DNA from: Arthrobacter sp. Soil764
GTDB taxonomy: Bacteria > Actinomycetota > Actinomycetes > Actinomycetales > Micrococcaceae
Length of the DNA stretch: 64,000 nucleotides
Reading direction: 5' to 3'
NCBI RefSeq assembly: GCF_001428075.1
Contig: NZ_LMSI01000020.1
Location: 1 to 64,000, forward strand
A program made the position numbers and the translations under genes. The notes below the pieces were generated by a model. It was not told where the DNA came from. It made no database searches and saw only the letters and a list, made by a program, of their open reading frames with translations. Of this stretch, positions 17,801 through 25,685 are shown one piece after another (the stretch's first letter is position 1; each line of letters opens with the position of its first letter).

Positions 17801-18571
17801 CCACCAGTCGCCGGACTCAGGAACATCGGTCTGGTCCCCGAACACCTGGGGGCTGGCCACGGGGAGGTCGGCGTACCAGTCGTAGAAGCTGGTCATCACC
17901 CCGCCGATGAGCTGGATGAACCGGGTCCCCACCGCGTGCGAGACCATGGACATTGCCGGGATGGGGGAGAAGCCGGCGCAGCGGTCCGGGCCGTAGGTCT
18001 TGACGGTGTTCACGTGGGCGGCGGCCGCAAGCTCGATCGCTTCCTGCCACGACACCCGCACCAGGCCGCCCTTCCCGCGGGCCTGCTGGTACCGCCGGCG
18101 CCGCTCAGGATCCGCGGCAATCTCGGCGAAGGCGAGCACCGGGTCGCCCAGCCGGGCCTTCGCTTCCCGGTACATCTCCACCAGCACTCCGCGGGCGTAG
18201 GGGAAACGGACGCGGGTGGGGGAGTAGGTGTACCAGGAAAAGGCTGCCCCGCGCGGGCAGCCCCTGGGTTCGTATTCCGGGCTGTCAGGGCCCACCGAGG
18301 GGTAATCGGTCTGCTGGGATTCCCAGGTGATGATGCCGTCCTTGACGTACACCTTCCAGGAGCAGGAGCCGGTGCAGTTCACGCCGTGGGTGGAGCGGAC
18401 CACCTTGTCGTGGCTCCACCGGTCACGGTAGAAGATGTCCCCCTTGCGGCCGCCCTCCCGGAAGACTGCCCTGCCGTCGTCGGTCTGCTCCCACCGGGTG
18501 AAGAAACGGCCAAGCTTTAACATCGCCTCTGAGGCGGGTCCATCCAATCCAGCATTGGGTCCGGCAGCCAT
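14861..18571 (-). CDS. narG: Respiratory nitrate reductase alpha subunit
   Basis: 1236 residues, full length. It binds bis-MGD molybdenum cofactor and one 4Fe-4S cluster; His62, Cys66, Cys70 and Cys105 (HGVNCTGSC...RGCPRG) are the cluster ligands. The DWYADLP segment (Asp235) aligns with the molybdenum-binding Asp of E. coli NarG. There is no twin-arginine leader of the exported type, so it acts on the cytoplasmic side and reduces nitrate to nitrite. First gene of narGHJI-narK; GGGGG lies just upstream of the ATG. The 103-base gap to the divergent SDR gene must hold the promoter. No molybdenum cofactor genes are in the window. Confidence 0.97.
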   Translation of the reverse strand: MAAGPNAGLDGPASEAMLKLGRFFTRWEQTDDGRAVFREGGRKGDIFYRDRWSHDKVVRSTHGVNCTGSCSWKVYVKDGIITWESQQTDYPSVGPDSPEYEPRGCPRGAAFSWYTYSPTRVRFPYARGVLVEMYREAKARLGDPVLAFAEIAADPERRRRYQQARGKGGLVRVSWQEAIELAAAAHVNTVKTYGPDRCAGFSPIPAMSMVSHAVGTRFIQLIGGVMTSFYDWYADLPVASPQVFGDQTDVPESGDWWDARYLMMWGSNVPVTRTPDAHWMAEVRYRGTKVVTVSPDYADNTKFADEWLPAQAGTDAALAMAMGHVMLREFFVDRQVPFFTDYVKQYTDLPFLVRLERRDDGALTPLKFLTARDIPAESGAEDAAFRTVLFDKKTGLPAVPNGSMGFRYSGSGEGKWNLDLEGIEPALSLREVSGESAEILLPCFEQADGTGSVLRRGVPVIEVEGQLVTTVFDLMLAQYGVGREGLPGNWAAGYEDAATPYTPAWQEEITSVPAQACIRVAREFARNAEESKGRSMIIMGAGICQWFHGDTTYRAILALVMLTGCMGRNGGGWAHYVGQEKTRPVTGWVSLANALDWSRPPRTMIGTGYWYMHTDQWRQDGYSADALKSPLSTGAMDGLHTADAIAQSARLGWMPFYPQFDRNPLDLADEAEAAVAAGTVKDTPSYIADALKNRTLNPAIEDVDAPENWPRTLVLWRSNLFGSSAKGNEYFLRNLLGTHNNVLGEDHADGLKPTHVKWHEKAPEGKLDLLVSADFRMTSTTLLSDVVFPAATWYEKHDLSSTDMHPFVHAFTPAIDPPWETKTDFDTFHLLAREFSRLAKTHLGVRKDLVSVPLQHDTPGQLAQPGGIVRDWRETDIPGVPGQNMPVFSVVERDYAAIADKLAAVGPLADRLGFTVKNVTYKLDGALNRLSHANGVMFGGAADGRPAMDTDAKMAEAILAFSGTTNGQLSVQGFKDLEVRTGRKLADLSEGSEEKFITFSQTQAAPVPVITSPEWSGSETGGRRYAPFTINIERLKPFHTLTGRMHFFLDHDWITDIGEGLPIYRPPLDMHRLFGEPKLGRNGELEVVVRYLTPHSKWSIHSEYQDNLLMLSLSRGGPTVWMSPADADSIEVKDNDWVECLNINGVLVARAIVSHRMPAGVVYVHHAQERTIDVPKSEATGRRGGIHNSVTRLLVKPSHLIGGYAQLAYAFNYLGPTGNQRDMVATVRRRSQEVQY

Positions 18572-18662
18572 GCCCCCAAACTAGGCAGATGCTTTCAGGC
18601 CGGATAGGGCATAACGGCCCTGTTCAGGGCCACGCAGCTTCTGCATCCGGGTGACGTGCAGG

Positions 18663-18668
18663 CAGAAT
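18663..18668 (+). promoter_or_regulatory. -10-like CAGAAT, leaderless start
   Basis: CAGAAT-GGGTCC-ATG(18675). Same layout as 9939-9951. Confidence 0.4.
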
Positions 18669-18674
18669 GGGTCC

Positions 18675-19331
18675 ATGACACGCATCGCCATTATTGGCGG
18701 CCACGGCAAAGTGGCCCTCCTCCTGTCCCAGCTCCTCACCGGCGAAGGCCACTCCGTCACCTCGTTCATCCGGAATCCTGACCATGCAGGGGACGTCGCC
18801 GACACTGGCGCCTCGCCGTCGGTCCTGGACGTGGAGAATGCCACGACGGCGGAAATCACGGAGGCGCTGGCCGGCCACGACGCCGTGGTCTGGTCTGCCG
18901 GCGCCGGCGGCGGCAACCCGGAACGCACCTATGCCGTGGACCGGGACGCCGCCATCCGCTCCATGGATGCCGCCGCCCAGGCAGGAGTGGAGCGGTATGT
19001 CATGGTGTCCTACTTCGGTGCCGGCAAGGACCACGGGGTGCCGGAAAGCAACAGCTTCTTTGCGTACGCCGAAGCCAAGGCTGCCGCGGACGAGTACCTG
19101 CGCGGCACCGGGCTGGCCTGGACCATCCTTGGCCCGGGGGCGCTGACGGACAAGCCGGGAACCGGGCTGATCGACGTCGACCCGTCACCGGAGGGTGACC
19201 GGGACACCTCGCGCGCCAACACGGCGATTGTGGCGGCGGCGGTGCTGGACCTGCCCCAGACAGCGGGCCGGACCATCGAGTTCCGCGACGGCACCCTGCC
19301 GGTGGCGGCCGCGCTGGAACCGCGCGCCTAG
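18675..19331 (+). CDS. NAD(P)H-binding atypical SDR (SDR_a5-like)
   Basis: 218 residues. The N-terminal Rossmann motif is IAIIGGHGKVALLL (GGxGxxA type), followed by SFIRNPDHAGD and later YVMVSYFGAGKDHG. TGLAWTILGPGALTD is typical of NAD(P)-binding isomerase/reductase-like proteins. The classical YxxxK catalytic pair is not evident, as usual for this atypical group, which may act as redox sensors or reductases. The start at ATG 18675 is favoured over upstream codons because the Rossmann fold begins three residues later. Divergent from narG and convergent with the ROK regulator. Confidence 0.85.
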   Translation: MTRIAIIGGHGKVALLLSQLLTGEGHSVTSFIRNPDHAGDVADTGASPSVLDVENATTAEITEALAGHDAVVWSAGAGGGNPERTYAVDRDAAIRSMDAAAQAGVERYVMVSYFGAGKDHGVPESNSFFAYAEAKAAADEYLRGTGLAWTILGPGALTDKPGTGLIDVDPSPEGDRDTSRANTAIVAAAVLDLPQTAGRTIEFRDGTLPVAAALEPRA

Positions 19332-19362
19332 GCGCTTTCGGGGAGGAGGGGCAGCGTCCCGG

Positions 19363-20571
19363 TTATGCCGGGGTGGCCGGCGCTGCCAGCTCCAGGTCCA
19401 GGGAGTTCCTCTCCACGTAGTCCAGGGCGCAGCGCACGGCACCCACCGTGACGATTGAGTCTCCCAGCGGGGAGACTGCCACCCGTGCGGGGGTGGCGGT
19501 GAACTCCTTCAGGCGCTCGCTGATGGGCCTGAGGAGCACGCCCGCGGAATCGGCCACCCCGCCGCCGATCACCACCAGCTCGGGGTTGAGCAGGGTGGCC
19601 ACGGTGCCCACCACCCGGGCCATCCTGTCCGCCAGCCGGTCCAGGATGCCCAGTGCCACAGCGTCACCCTGTTCCGCAGCGGTGAAGACCTGTTCAGCTT
19701 CCACCCGGCCCTGGACGGAGCGGAGGGTGGTGGGGGCCGTGGTGGCCAGGGCGTCGGCGGCCCAGGTACGGGCAAGGTGCGCTATGCCGTAGGTGTCGCC
19801 CACCCCTTCCACCAGGTCCAGGTACGCGAGTTCCCCGGCGCTGCCGCGCGTTCCGTGGACCAGCCGGCCGCCCTCAACGATGCCCGAACCCAGCCGTTCG
19901 CTGGCCAGGATCACCACCACGTCGTCTATCCCCGCGGCGGCCCCCTGCCAGCGGTCACCGAGGGCTGCAAGGTTGGCGTCGTTTTCCAGCAGCACCGTCC
20001 AGCCCCGGGTTTCCTTGAGGGCTGGCCGCAGTCCCAGGTCGAACAGTCCCCAGAACTCCTGCGTGGCCACCACGTCGCCGTGCCTGTCAACCGGTGCGGC
20101 AACTCCGGCGCAAACGGCCAGCACCTGCCCGGGCTCCATGCCCGCCGAGCTCAGCGCCGCCCCAGCCACCCCGTCGATGAAGGCTATGCGCTCCCGGGAG
20201 CCCACCTCCCCGGCCTGGAAAGGGCGGCTGGACCGTCCCAGCGTCCGGCCCCGGAGGTCCGAAACCACCACGGTGACCTTGGAGTAGCCGATGTCCATGC
20301 CCAGGACCACGCCTGCGCGCTCGTTGAGTTCGAACCGGCGGGCAGGGCGGCCCTTCTGGTACCCGCCGAATTCGCGCTGGTTCTCCCGCTCCAGGACCCA
20401 GCCCCGGCGGACCAGGTCCTCGCACACGGCGATGGTGGTGGCGCGGGTCAGGCCCGTTGCCGCCATGACGTCCGTGACGGTCACAGCGGCCGAGGCGCGC
20501 AGGAACTCCAGGACTGCGCCGGCACTGACCCGCCGCAGCAGCTGGGGAGTTGCCGGGACCAATTCAGGCAT
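19363..20571 (-). CDS. ROK-family transcriptional repressor
   Basis: 402 residues. The N-terminal winged helix (about 10-75) contains VTDVMAATGLTRATTIAVCEDLVRRGW. The ROK sugar-kinase-like domain has LGMDIGYSKVTVVVSDL, the catalytic-type VLLENDANLAALGD and LVVIGGGVADS. The usual zinc-binding CxCGxxGC cluster is missing; the segment reads GTRGSAGELAYLDLV. It may therefore sense its ligand without that zinc site. AGGAAGG lies eight bases before the ATG. It is divergent from the alpha-glucosidase gene, and a 27-bp inverted repeat between them is the likely operator, so it probably controls that gene and itself in response to a sugar. Confidence 0.9.
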   Translation of the reverse strand: MPELVPATPQLLRRVSAGAVLEFLRASAAVTVTDVMAATGLTRATTIAVCEDLVRRGWVLERENQREFGGYQKGRPARRFELNERAGVVLGMDIGYSKVTVVVSDLRGRTLGRSSRPFQAGEVGSRERIAFIDGVAGAALSSAGMEPGQVLAVCAGVAAPVDRHGDVVATQEFWGLFDLGLRPALKETRGWTVLLENDANLAALGDRWQGAAAGIDDVVVILASERLGSGIVEGGRLVHGTRGSAGELAYLDLVEGVGDTYGIAHLARTWAADALATTAPTTLRSVQGRVEAEQVFTAAEQGDAVALGILDRLADRMARVVGTVATLLNPELVVIGGGVADSAGVLLRPISERLKEFTATPARVAVSPLGDSIVTVGAVRCALDYVERNSLDLELAAPATPA

Positions 20572-20615
20572 GCTGTTGACCTTCCTGTACAAAGCACCAG
20601 ATAATACTTGGGAAA

Positions 20616-20642
20616 GTAAATTTAGATTCAATATAAATGTAC
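20616..20642. promoter_or_regulatory. Candidate ROK operator
   Basis: Inverted repeat GTAAATTTA (20616-20624), nine bases, TAAATGTAC (20634-20642); eight of nine positions pair. It sits in a strikingly AT-rich island between the divergent ROK and alpha-glucosidase genes. Confidence 0.65.
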
Positions 20643-20667
20643 CTGCTGCACAGAAAAGGATCATCCC

Positions 20668-22380
20668 TTGTCCACCACTGCCACGCTGGCAACCCTGTCC
20701 GACTCCGACCGTTCGGCCGACCCCAACTGGTGGCGCCAGGCTTCCGTGTACCAGATCTATCCGCGCAGCTTCGCGGACTCCAATGGCGATGGCATCGGTG
20801 ACCTGAAGGGCATCACCGCCAAGGTCCCGTACCTGAAGTCGCTGGGCATCGACGCCGTCTGGCTGAGCCCGTTCTACCCCTCCGCCCTCGCGGACGGCGG
20901 CTACGACGTGGACGACTACCGCGACGTGGACCCGAAGCTGGGCACGCTGGCCGACTTCGACGAGATGGCCGCCGCGCTGCACGGGGCCGGCATCAAGCTG
21001 ATTGCCGACATCGTCCCCAACCACTCCTCCAACCGGCACAAGTGGTTCCAGGAGGCACTGGCCGCACCCAAGGGATCCCCGGCACGTGACCGCTACATCT
21101 TCCGTGACGGCAAAGGCCCCAACGGTGAGATCCCGCCGTCGGACTGGGACTCAGTGTTCGGCGGACCTGCCTGGGAGCGCATCACAGAACCGGACGGCAC
21201 CCCCGGCCAGTGGTACATGCACATCTTCGCCAAGGAACAGCCGGACCTGAACTGGTCCAACCGCGAGATCCGGGATGACTTCCTGAAGACGCTGCGCTTC
21301 TGGTCCGACCGTGGCGTTGACGGCTTCCGTGTGGACGTGGCACACGCCCTCACCAAGGACCTCACGGAGCCGCTGCTCTCCAAGCTGGAACTGAGCGCCG
21401 CCAACACCGGCGTGGACGGATTCGACGACGGAACGCACCCGTTCTGGGACCGCGACGAGGTCCACGAGATCTACGCCGAATGGCGCGAAGTGTTCAACGA
21501 ATACAACCCGCCGCGCACCGCCGTCGCCGAAGCCTGGGTGCACGCCACCCGGCGCGCCCGCTACGCCAGCCCCCAGGGCCTGGGCCAGGCGTTCAACTTC
21601 GACCTGCTGCAGGCCGACTTCGATGCCGCCGAGTACAAGGAGATCATCACCCGCAACCTGGCCGAGGCCGCCGCCACCGGTGCCTCCTCCACCTGGGTGT
21701 TCTCCAACCACGACGTCGTGCGGCACGCCACCCGCTACGGCCTGCCCCAGGTGGCCAAGGAAAAGGCCGGTGCCAAGGGCCAGGACGGCAAGGACTGGCT
21801 GCTGGCCGGCGGCCCCAAGGACCAGCTGGACGTTGAACTGGGCGAGCGCCGCGCGCGGGCCGCCACCCTGCTGATGCTCGCCGTTCCGGGATCCGCCTAC
21901 CTGTACCAGGGCGAGGAACTGGGCCTTCAAGAAGTGGCCGAGATTCCCGAATCGGAGCGGCAGGATCCTTCCTTCTTCCGCAACAAGGGCGTGGAAATCG
22001 GCCGCGACGGCTGCCGGGTGCCGCTGCCCTGGAAGGTGGAGGGCACCTCCTTCGGATTCGGCGACGGCGGCTCCCACCTGCCGCAGCCGGATTGGTTCAG
22101 CAAGTATGCCGTTGAGGCCCAGGACGGCACCGAAGGCTCCACCCTGGAGCTCTACCGCAAGGCCCTGAAGCTCCGCCACGAACTGATGACGGACGAGGAA
22201 CTTGAGTGGGCCGAAAACGGCAATCCGGACGTCCTCCACTTCAAGCGGCCCAACGGCTGGCAGTCCGTGACCAACTTCGGGAACACCGCCGTCGAGCTTC
22301 CGGCCGGCGACGTGCTGGTCAGCAGCAGCCCACTTGAGGACGGCAAGCTGCCGGCCAACACCACTGCCTGGCTGCGTTGA
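20668..22380 (+). CDS. GH13 alpha-glucosidase / oligo-1,6-glucosidase
   Basis: 570 residues from a TTG start, with AAAAGGA seven bases upstream. The (beta/alpha)8 barrel opens with WWRQASVYQIYPRSFADSNG. Conserved GH13 regions are DIVPNHSS, DGFRVDVAH (nucleophile Asp near 222), VAEAWV (acid/base Glu near 288) and FSNHDVVRH (third Asp near 349). It should release glucose from maltose- or isomaltose-like oligosaccharides in the cytoplasm. It is divergent from a ROK repressor, which probably shuts it off when substrate is absent. No sugar transporter is adjacent. Confidence 0.95.
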   Translation: MSTTATLATLSDSDRSADPNWWRQASVYQIYPRSFADSNGDGIGDLKGITAKVPYLKSLGIDAVWLSPFYPSALADGGYDVDDYRDVDPKLGTLADFDEMAAALHGAGIKLIADIVPNHSSNRHKWFQEALAAPKGSPARDRYIFRDGKGPNGEIPPSDWDSVFGGPAWERITEPDGTPGQWYMHIFAKEQPDLNWSNREIRDDFLKTLRFWSDRGVDGFRVDVAHALTKDLTEPLLSKLELSAANTGVDGFDDGTHPFWDRDEVHEIYAEWREVFNEYNPPRTAVAEAWVHATRRARYASPQGLGQAFNFDLLQADFDAAEYKEIITRNLAEAAATGASSTWVFSNHDVVRHATRYGLPQVAKEKAGAKGQDGKDWLLAGGPKDQLDVELGERRARAATLLMLAVPGSAYLYQGEELGLQEVAEIPESERQDPSFFRNKGVEIGRDGCRVPLPWKVEGTSFGFGDGGSHLPQPDWFSKYAVEAQDGTEGSTLELYRKALKLRHELMTDEELEWAENGNPDVLHFKRPNGWQSVTNFGNTAVELPAGDVLVSSSPLEDGKLPANTTAWLR

Positions 22381-22437
22381 GGTGGGCCTGGCTGAAGCCC
22401 TGGGAAGGCCGGCTGTCCTGATGGGGGAGCGGGCCTG

Positions 22438-23379
22438 ATGCAGGAAGTCATCTATGGATGCATGGGACTGGGCGGCAGCTGGTCTGATGAGCCACATGGA
22501 AGCCACCACGTGGACCAGGCCGCTGCCGCCGTCCAGGCAGCCCTGGACGCGGGGATCACCCTGTTCGACCATGCTGACATCTACCGCAGCGGCAAGTCCG
22601 AAGCAGTGTTCGGCGAGGTCCTGGCCGGCACGCCGGGCCTGCGGGAGCGGATCCGGCTGCAGACCAAGTGCGGCATCCGGCTGAACGAACGCGGCCTGCA
22701 GACCCACTATGACCTGAGCCGGGAGGCCATCCTGGAACGGGTCAACGGCAGCCTGGAACGGCTCCGGACCGGCTACGTGGATATCCTCTTGCTGCACCGC
22801 CCGGACCCCCTGGTGGACCCAGCGGAGGTGGCATCCGCCGTCGGGCAGCTAATGGACGAAGGCAAGGTCCGGCAACTGGGGGTGTCCAACATGTCGGCAG
22901 CGCAGATCGAGGTGCTGCAGGACCGGCTGGAAACCCCGGTGGTGGCCAACCAGCTGGAGATGAGCCTGCTCAAGCGCGCATGGCTGGAAAGCCAGGTCCT
23001 GGTCAACCACCCGGAACACCTGGACTACAGCTTCCCGCACGGGACAGTGGAGTACTGCGTCCGCAACACCATCACCCTGCAGGCGTACGGCTCCCTGGCC
23101 CGCGGAGTGTATACCGGCGCGGAACCGGACAGCCCCACCTCAGCCGATGCGGCAACGGCCGGACTCGTGGCGGAGCTTGCGGGACAGTACGGCACCTCCG
23201 GTGAGGCTGTCCTGCTCGGCTGGCTGATGAAGCATCCAGCCCGGATAGCACCGGTGATCGGAACGGTTAACCCGGACCGGATCCGGGCCTGCGGTGACGC
23301 GGCCCGGGTGGCGCAGGCCCTCAGCCGCGCCGACTGGTACAAACTCTGGGTCACGGCGCGCGGGAGCAACATCCCCTAA
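22438..23379 (+). CDS. Aldo/keto reductase
   Basis: 313 residues, a TIM-barrel NADPH oxidoreductase. Visible catalytic residues are Asp and Tyr in FDHADIYRSGKSE, Lys in LQTKCGIR and His in DILLLHRPDPL. The C-terminal part has VIGTVNPDRI. It is closest in feel to the YdhF group of reductases. It follows the alpha-glucosidase after 57 bases with its own ribosome site (GGGGGAG), so it may be co-transcribed and act on a sugar-derived carbonyl, but the substrate is unknown. Confidence 0.9.
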   Translation: MQEVIYGCMGLGGSWSDEPHGSHHVDQAAAAVQAALDAGITLFDHADIYRSGKSEAVFGEVLAGTPGLRERIRLQTKCGIRLNERGLQTHYDLSREAILERVNGSLERLRTGYVDILLLHRPDPLVDPAEVASAVGQLMDEGKVRQLGVSNMSAAQIEVLQDRLETPVVANQLEMSLLKRAWLESQVLVNHPEHLDYSFPHGTVEYCVRNTITLQAYGSLARGVYTGAEPDSPTSADAATAGLVAELAGQYGTSGEAVLLGWLMKHPARIAPVIGTVNPDRIRACGDAARVAQALSRADWYKLWVTARGSNIP

Positions 23380-23397
23380 GCCCGCCCCTCCCAACTG

Positions 23398-23447
23398 GGT
23401 AGCGGTAGGTGTCGTTTTGGAGCTCCATAACGACACCTGCCGCTACC
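23398..23447. repeat. Intergenic palindrome related to 97-156
   Basis: Arms 23398-23416 and 23429-23447 form 19 pairs with one G-T. The loop itself contains the palindrome TGGAGCTCCA, making the element almost fully self-complementary. It shares GGTAGC and GTCGTT with the palindrome at 97-156. It lies 18 bases past the aldo/keto reductase stop and may also act as a terminator. Confidence 0.8.
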
Positions 23448-23540
23448 TACTTTCGCCGCTGGGCTCGGTCATATCCCGTTTAGTTCGTATTGATCCTCAC
23501 AAGCTGGCCCTTTTCTTCGCCGTGCCGCTTGCGGGGCGGA

Positions 23541-23546
23541 TACTGT
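23541..23546 (+). promoter_or_regulatory. -10 hexamer TACTGT, leaderless start
   Basis: TACTGT seven bases before ATG 23554. Confidence 0.5.
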
Positions 23547-23553
23547 AGAAAGC

Positions 23554-24417
23554 ATGACGTCTACCATCGCCGCCGAAACCGTTAGGCCGGAACGCAATAT
23601 CCCCGCAGAGATCGCCCGTTCCTGGCTGCTGGTCAATGCCATGAAGCCGGAGCTTTTCGACCAGTCGGCCGTCTCCCGTGCCGACTCGATCATCCTGGAT
23701 ATTGAAGATGCGGTGGACCCCTCCCAGAAGGACCAGGCCCGCGGCAACGTGATCGACTGGCTGACCGCCGGCGGCAAGGCCTGGGTCCGGATCAACGATG
23801 CCACCAGCCCGTTCTGGGCCGATGACCTCGCCGGGCTGCGCGGCACTCCGGGCCTGCTGGGCGTCATGCTGGCCAAGACCGAATCCGCGGACCAGGTCAC
23901 CGAGAGCTTCCACCGCATGGACGGCAAGACCCCCGTGATCCCACTGGTGGAATCCGCCCTCGGCATCGAGGAAGCCAACCACATCGCCAAGGCCCAGGGA
24001 GCGTTCCGCCTGGCCTTCGGTTCCGGCGACTTCCGCCGCGACACGGGCATGGCCGCCACCCCGGAGGCCATGGCCTACCCGCGGGCAAAGCTCGTCGTCG
24101 CCAGCCGCGTGGGCAACCTGCCCGGCCCCATCGACGGCCCCACCGTCGGCACCAACCACCCCATCCTGCGCGAGCAGACCGGCATCACCGTCATGATGGG
24201 CATGACCGGCAAGCTGTGCCTGGCCATTGACCAGACGCCGGTCATCAACGAGGTCATCAGCCCCACGCCGTCGGACGTCGCCTGGGCCACCGACTTCATG
24301 AACGACTTCGAAGCCAACGGCCGCGTCATCCGCGACGGCTCCGACCTGCCCCGCCTGGGCCGCGCCGAGAAGATCATGAAGCTCGCCGTCGCCTTCGGGG
24401 TGCAGCCCGCGCTGTAG
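23554..24417 (+). CDS. CitE-like CoA-ester lyase (HpcH/HpaI family)
   Basis: 287 residues of the HpcH/HpaI aldolase/citrate lyase beta family: RSWLLVNAMKPELFD at the start, the metal-binding ADSIILDIEDAVDPSQKDQAR (about 43-63), PLVESALGIEEA with a conserved Glu, and AFGSGDFRRDTGM with a conserved Asp. These enzymes cleave or form C-C bonds next to a CoA-ester or alpha-keto acid, for example malyl-CoA or citramalyl-CoA. Which one is used here cannot be told. Single gene, probably leaderless, followed after 28 bases by the DUF2797 gene. Confidence 0.87.
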   Translation: MTSTIAAETVRPERNIPAEIARSWLLVNAMKPELFDQSAVSRADSIILDIEDAVDPSQKDQARGNVIDWLTAGGKAWVRINDATSPFWADDLAGLRGTPGLLGVMLAKTESADQVTESFHRMDGKTPVIPLVESALGIEEANHIAKAQGAFRLAFGSGDFRRDTGMAATPEAMAYPRAKLVVASRVGNLPGPIDGPTVGTNHPILREQTGITVMMGMTGKLCLAIDQTPVINEVISPTPSDVAWATDFMNDFEANGRVIRDGSDLPRLGRAEKIMKLAVAFGVQPAL

Positions 24418-24445
24418 CCCCACCAATCACCTTCCAGGAGACCCC

Positions 24446-25426
24446 GTGACCGATACCCGCTATCTGGTCCACGGGGTCTTTTGGGACGGGCAGCCGCCGG
24501 GCTTCACCGCAGCGGCGCATTCCAACGCGATGGAACCTCCCAAGGAAGCGTTCGACGCCGGCAGCCCGGTTCTGCGCCTCCAGTCACCGGAGGGGGACTT
24601 CCGGGAGCTGGGCCTCCATGCCGGCGCACGCCTCGGCTTCCGGGTGGTGCAGCCGGGCAGGTCCTGCCTGGGCCATGTCCAGGTCCAGTCGGCAAGTTCG
24701 CGAAGCCAGATCCTCTGCGCCTCCGCTGCTCCGGCCGCACGGGGAAAGCAGTGCGAGCAGTGCTTCGTGCTGGATGAGTCCCGGCTGATGCACGACTTCC
24801 ACCGGGGCGGCCGGGTCACTCCCGGCCTGCGCCACTACCTGATGCAGGAACACTGGCTGTACATTGCCACGTTCGCCGGCGGTGCCACCAAGGTGGGTAC
24901 CGCCTCCGGTCCGCGGAAGTGGAACAGGCTCGCGGAGCAGGGGGCCGCAGCGGCCGCGTATGTTGCCAGGGCGCAGGACGGCCGCGTGGTGCGGATCCTG
25001 GAGGACCTGGTGACGGCCCAGGTCGGCCTCACGCAGCAAGTGCGGTCCGCAGCCAAAGCGGACGCCCTGCTGCAGCCGCTCCCGGCGGCGGACCTGCTGG
25101 CCGCCAATGCCCGCGCCGCTGCCGACGTGCGCGCGCTGCTGGCGTGCACCGCCGTCGACGGCTTTGAAACTGTGGCGGAGCACTGGCTGCGGCCGGCACA
25201 GGCTGACGCGCTGCACCGGCCAGGCCAACGCCATCCCTACCCGCATGCCCTGGACCAGGGGCAGCACGGCTTCCGGATCACGGCGCTGAGCGGGGCGAAC
25301 GTGCTGGCCCGGCTCGATGGCACGGACGCCGCGTTCGTGGTGAACATGTCCCAACTGGCCGCCCGGACCATCACCCTTGGTGAGTACGCTTCGGAGGTCC
25401 CGGCAGTGCAGGAGTCCTTGTTCTAG
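24446..25426 (+). CDS. DUF2797 family protein
   Basis: 326 residues from GTG 24446 with AGGAG five bases upstream. The family is recognised by CSAAPAARGKQCEQCF with paired cysteines (likely metal site), then DFHRGGRVTPGLRHYLMQEHWLYIATF and KVGTASGPRKWNRLAEQGAAAA, a segment that resembles a GIY-YIG-like fold. An N-terminal barrel-like part and a C-terminal RITALSGANVLARLDG part flank it. Biochemical function is unknown. It follows the CitE-like gene closely, so the two may share a transcript. Confidence 0.75.
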   Translation: MTDTRYLVHGVFWDGQPPGFTAAAHSNAMEPPKEAFDAGSPVLRLQSPEGDFRELGLHAGARLGFRVVQPGRSCLGHVQVQSASSRSQILCASAAPAARGKQCEQCFVLDESRLMHDFHRGGRVTPGLRHYLMQEHWLYIATFAGGATKVGTASGPRKWNRLAEQGAAAAAYVARAQDGRVVRILEDLVTAQVGLTQQVRSAAKADALLQPLPAADLLAANARAAADVRALLACTAVDGFETVAEHWLRPAQADALHRPGQRHPYPHALDQGQHGFRITALSGANVLARLDGTDAAFVVNMSQLAARTITLGEYASEVPAVQESLF

Positions 25427-25448
25427 CCGGTGCCGCAGGCCTGGACGG

Positions 25449-25454
25449 TAGACT
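25449..25454 (+). promoter_or_regulatory. -10 hexamer TAGACT, leaderless start
   Basis: TAGACT-TGCACG-GTG(25461). Confidence 0.55.
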
Positions 25455-25460
25455 TGCACG

Positions 25461-25685
25461 GTGCTGAACGAATTCTGGGCCACCGCGCCAACCCGTTACA
25501 AAGTCCTGGTCTTCAGCGCGATGGGACTGATCGCCGCCGGCATCATCCTGAACATCATCGGCAACACCGGCGGCAACCAAACCCTGGCCATGGCCTCCCT
25601 GCCGCTGATCGGGCTGGGCCTTGTCCTGCACGTCGTGGGCATCGTGGTCCGCGGCCAGTCGATCCGCAAAAACCTCAGGCGCTAG
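25461..25685 (+). CDS. Small two-helix membrane protein (DUF3188-like)
   Basis: 74 residues from GTG. Two hydrophobic helices (about 17-36 and 43-64) are separated by GNTGGNQTL; the protein ends in basic RGQSIRKNLRR, which should lie in the cytoplasm. It resembles the actinobacterial DUF3188 group; no function is known. The last 11 bases overlap the convergent SulP gene. Starts leaderless behind TAGACT. Confidence 0.7.
   Translation: MLNEFWATAPTRYKVLVFSAMGLIAAGIILNIIGNTGGNQTLAMASLPLIGLGLVLHVVGIVVRGQSIRKNLRR

Noticed and set aside
16652..18520. Long open frame antisense to narG (and similar long antisense frames across ppk/mutT1 and the helicase)
   Set aside because: High GC leaves few stops in antisense frames. 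The minus-strand frames have recognisable domains, while these read as Gly/Arg/Pro/His-rich nonsense.
18572..18674. GlnR box upstream of narG
   Set aside because: A GTCAC word is present, but the expected GAAAC partner six bases away is not; too weak to report as a site.
19363..20571. Sugar kinase instead of regulator
   Set aside because: The ROK domain is preceded by a clear winged helix, and the position divergent from a glycosidase gene with an operator fits a repressor.
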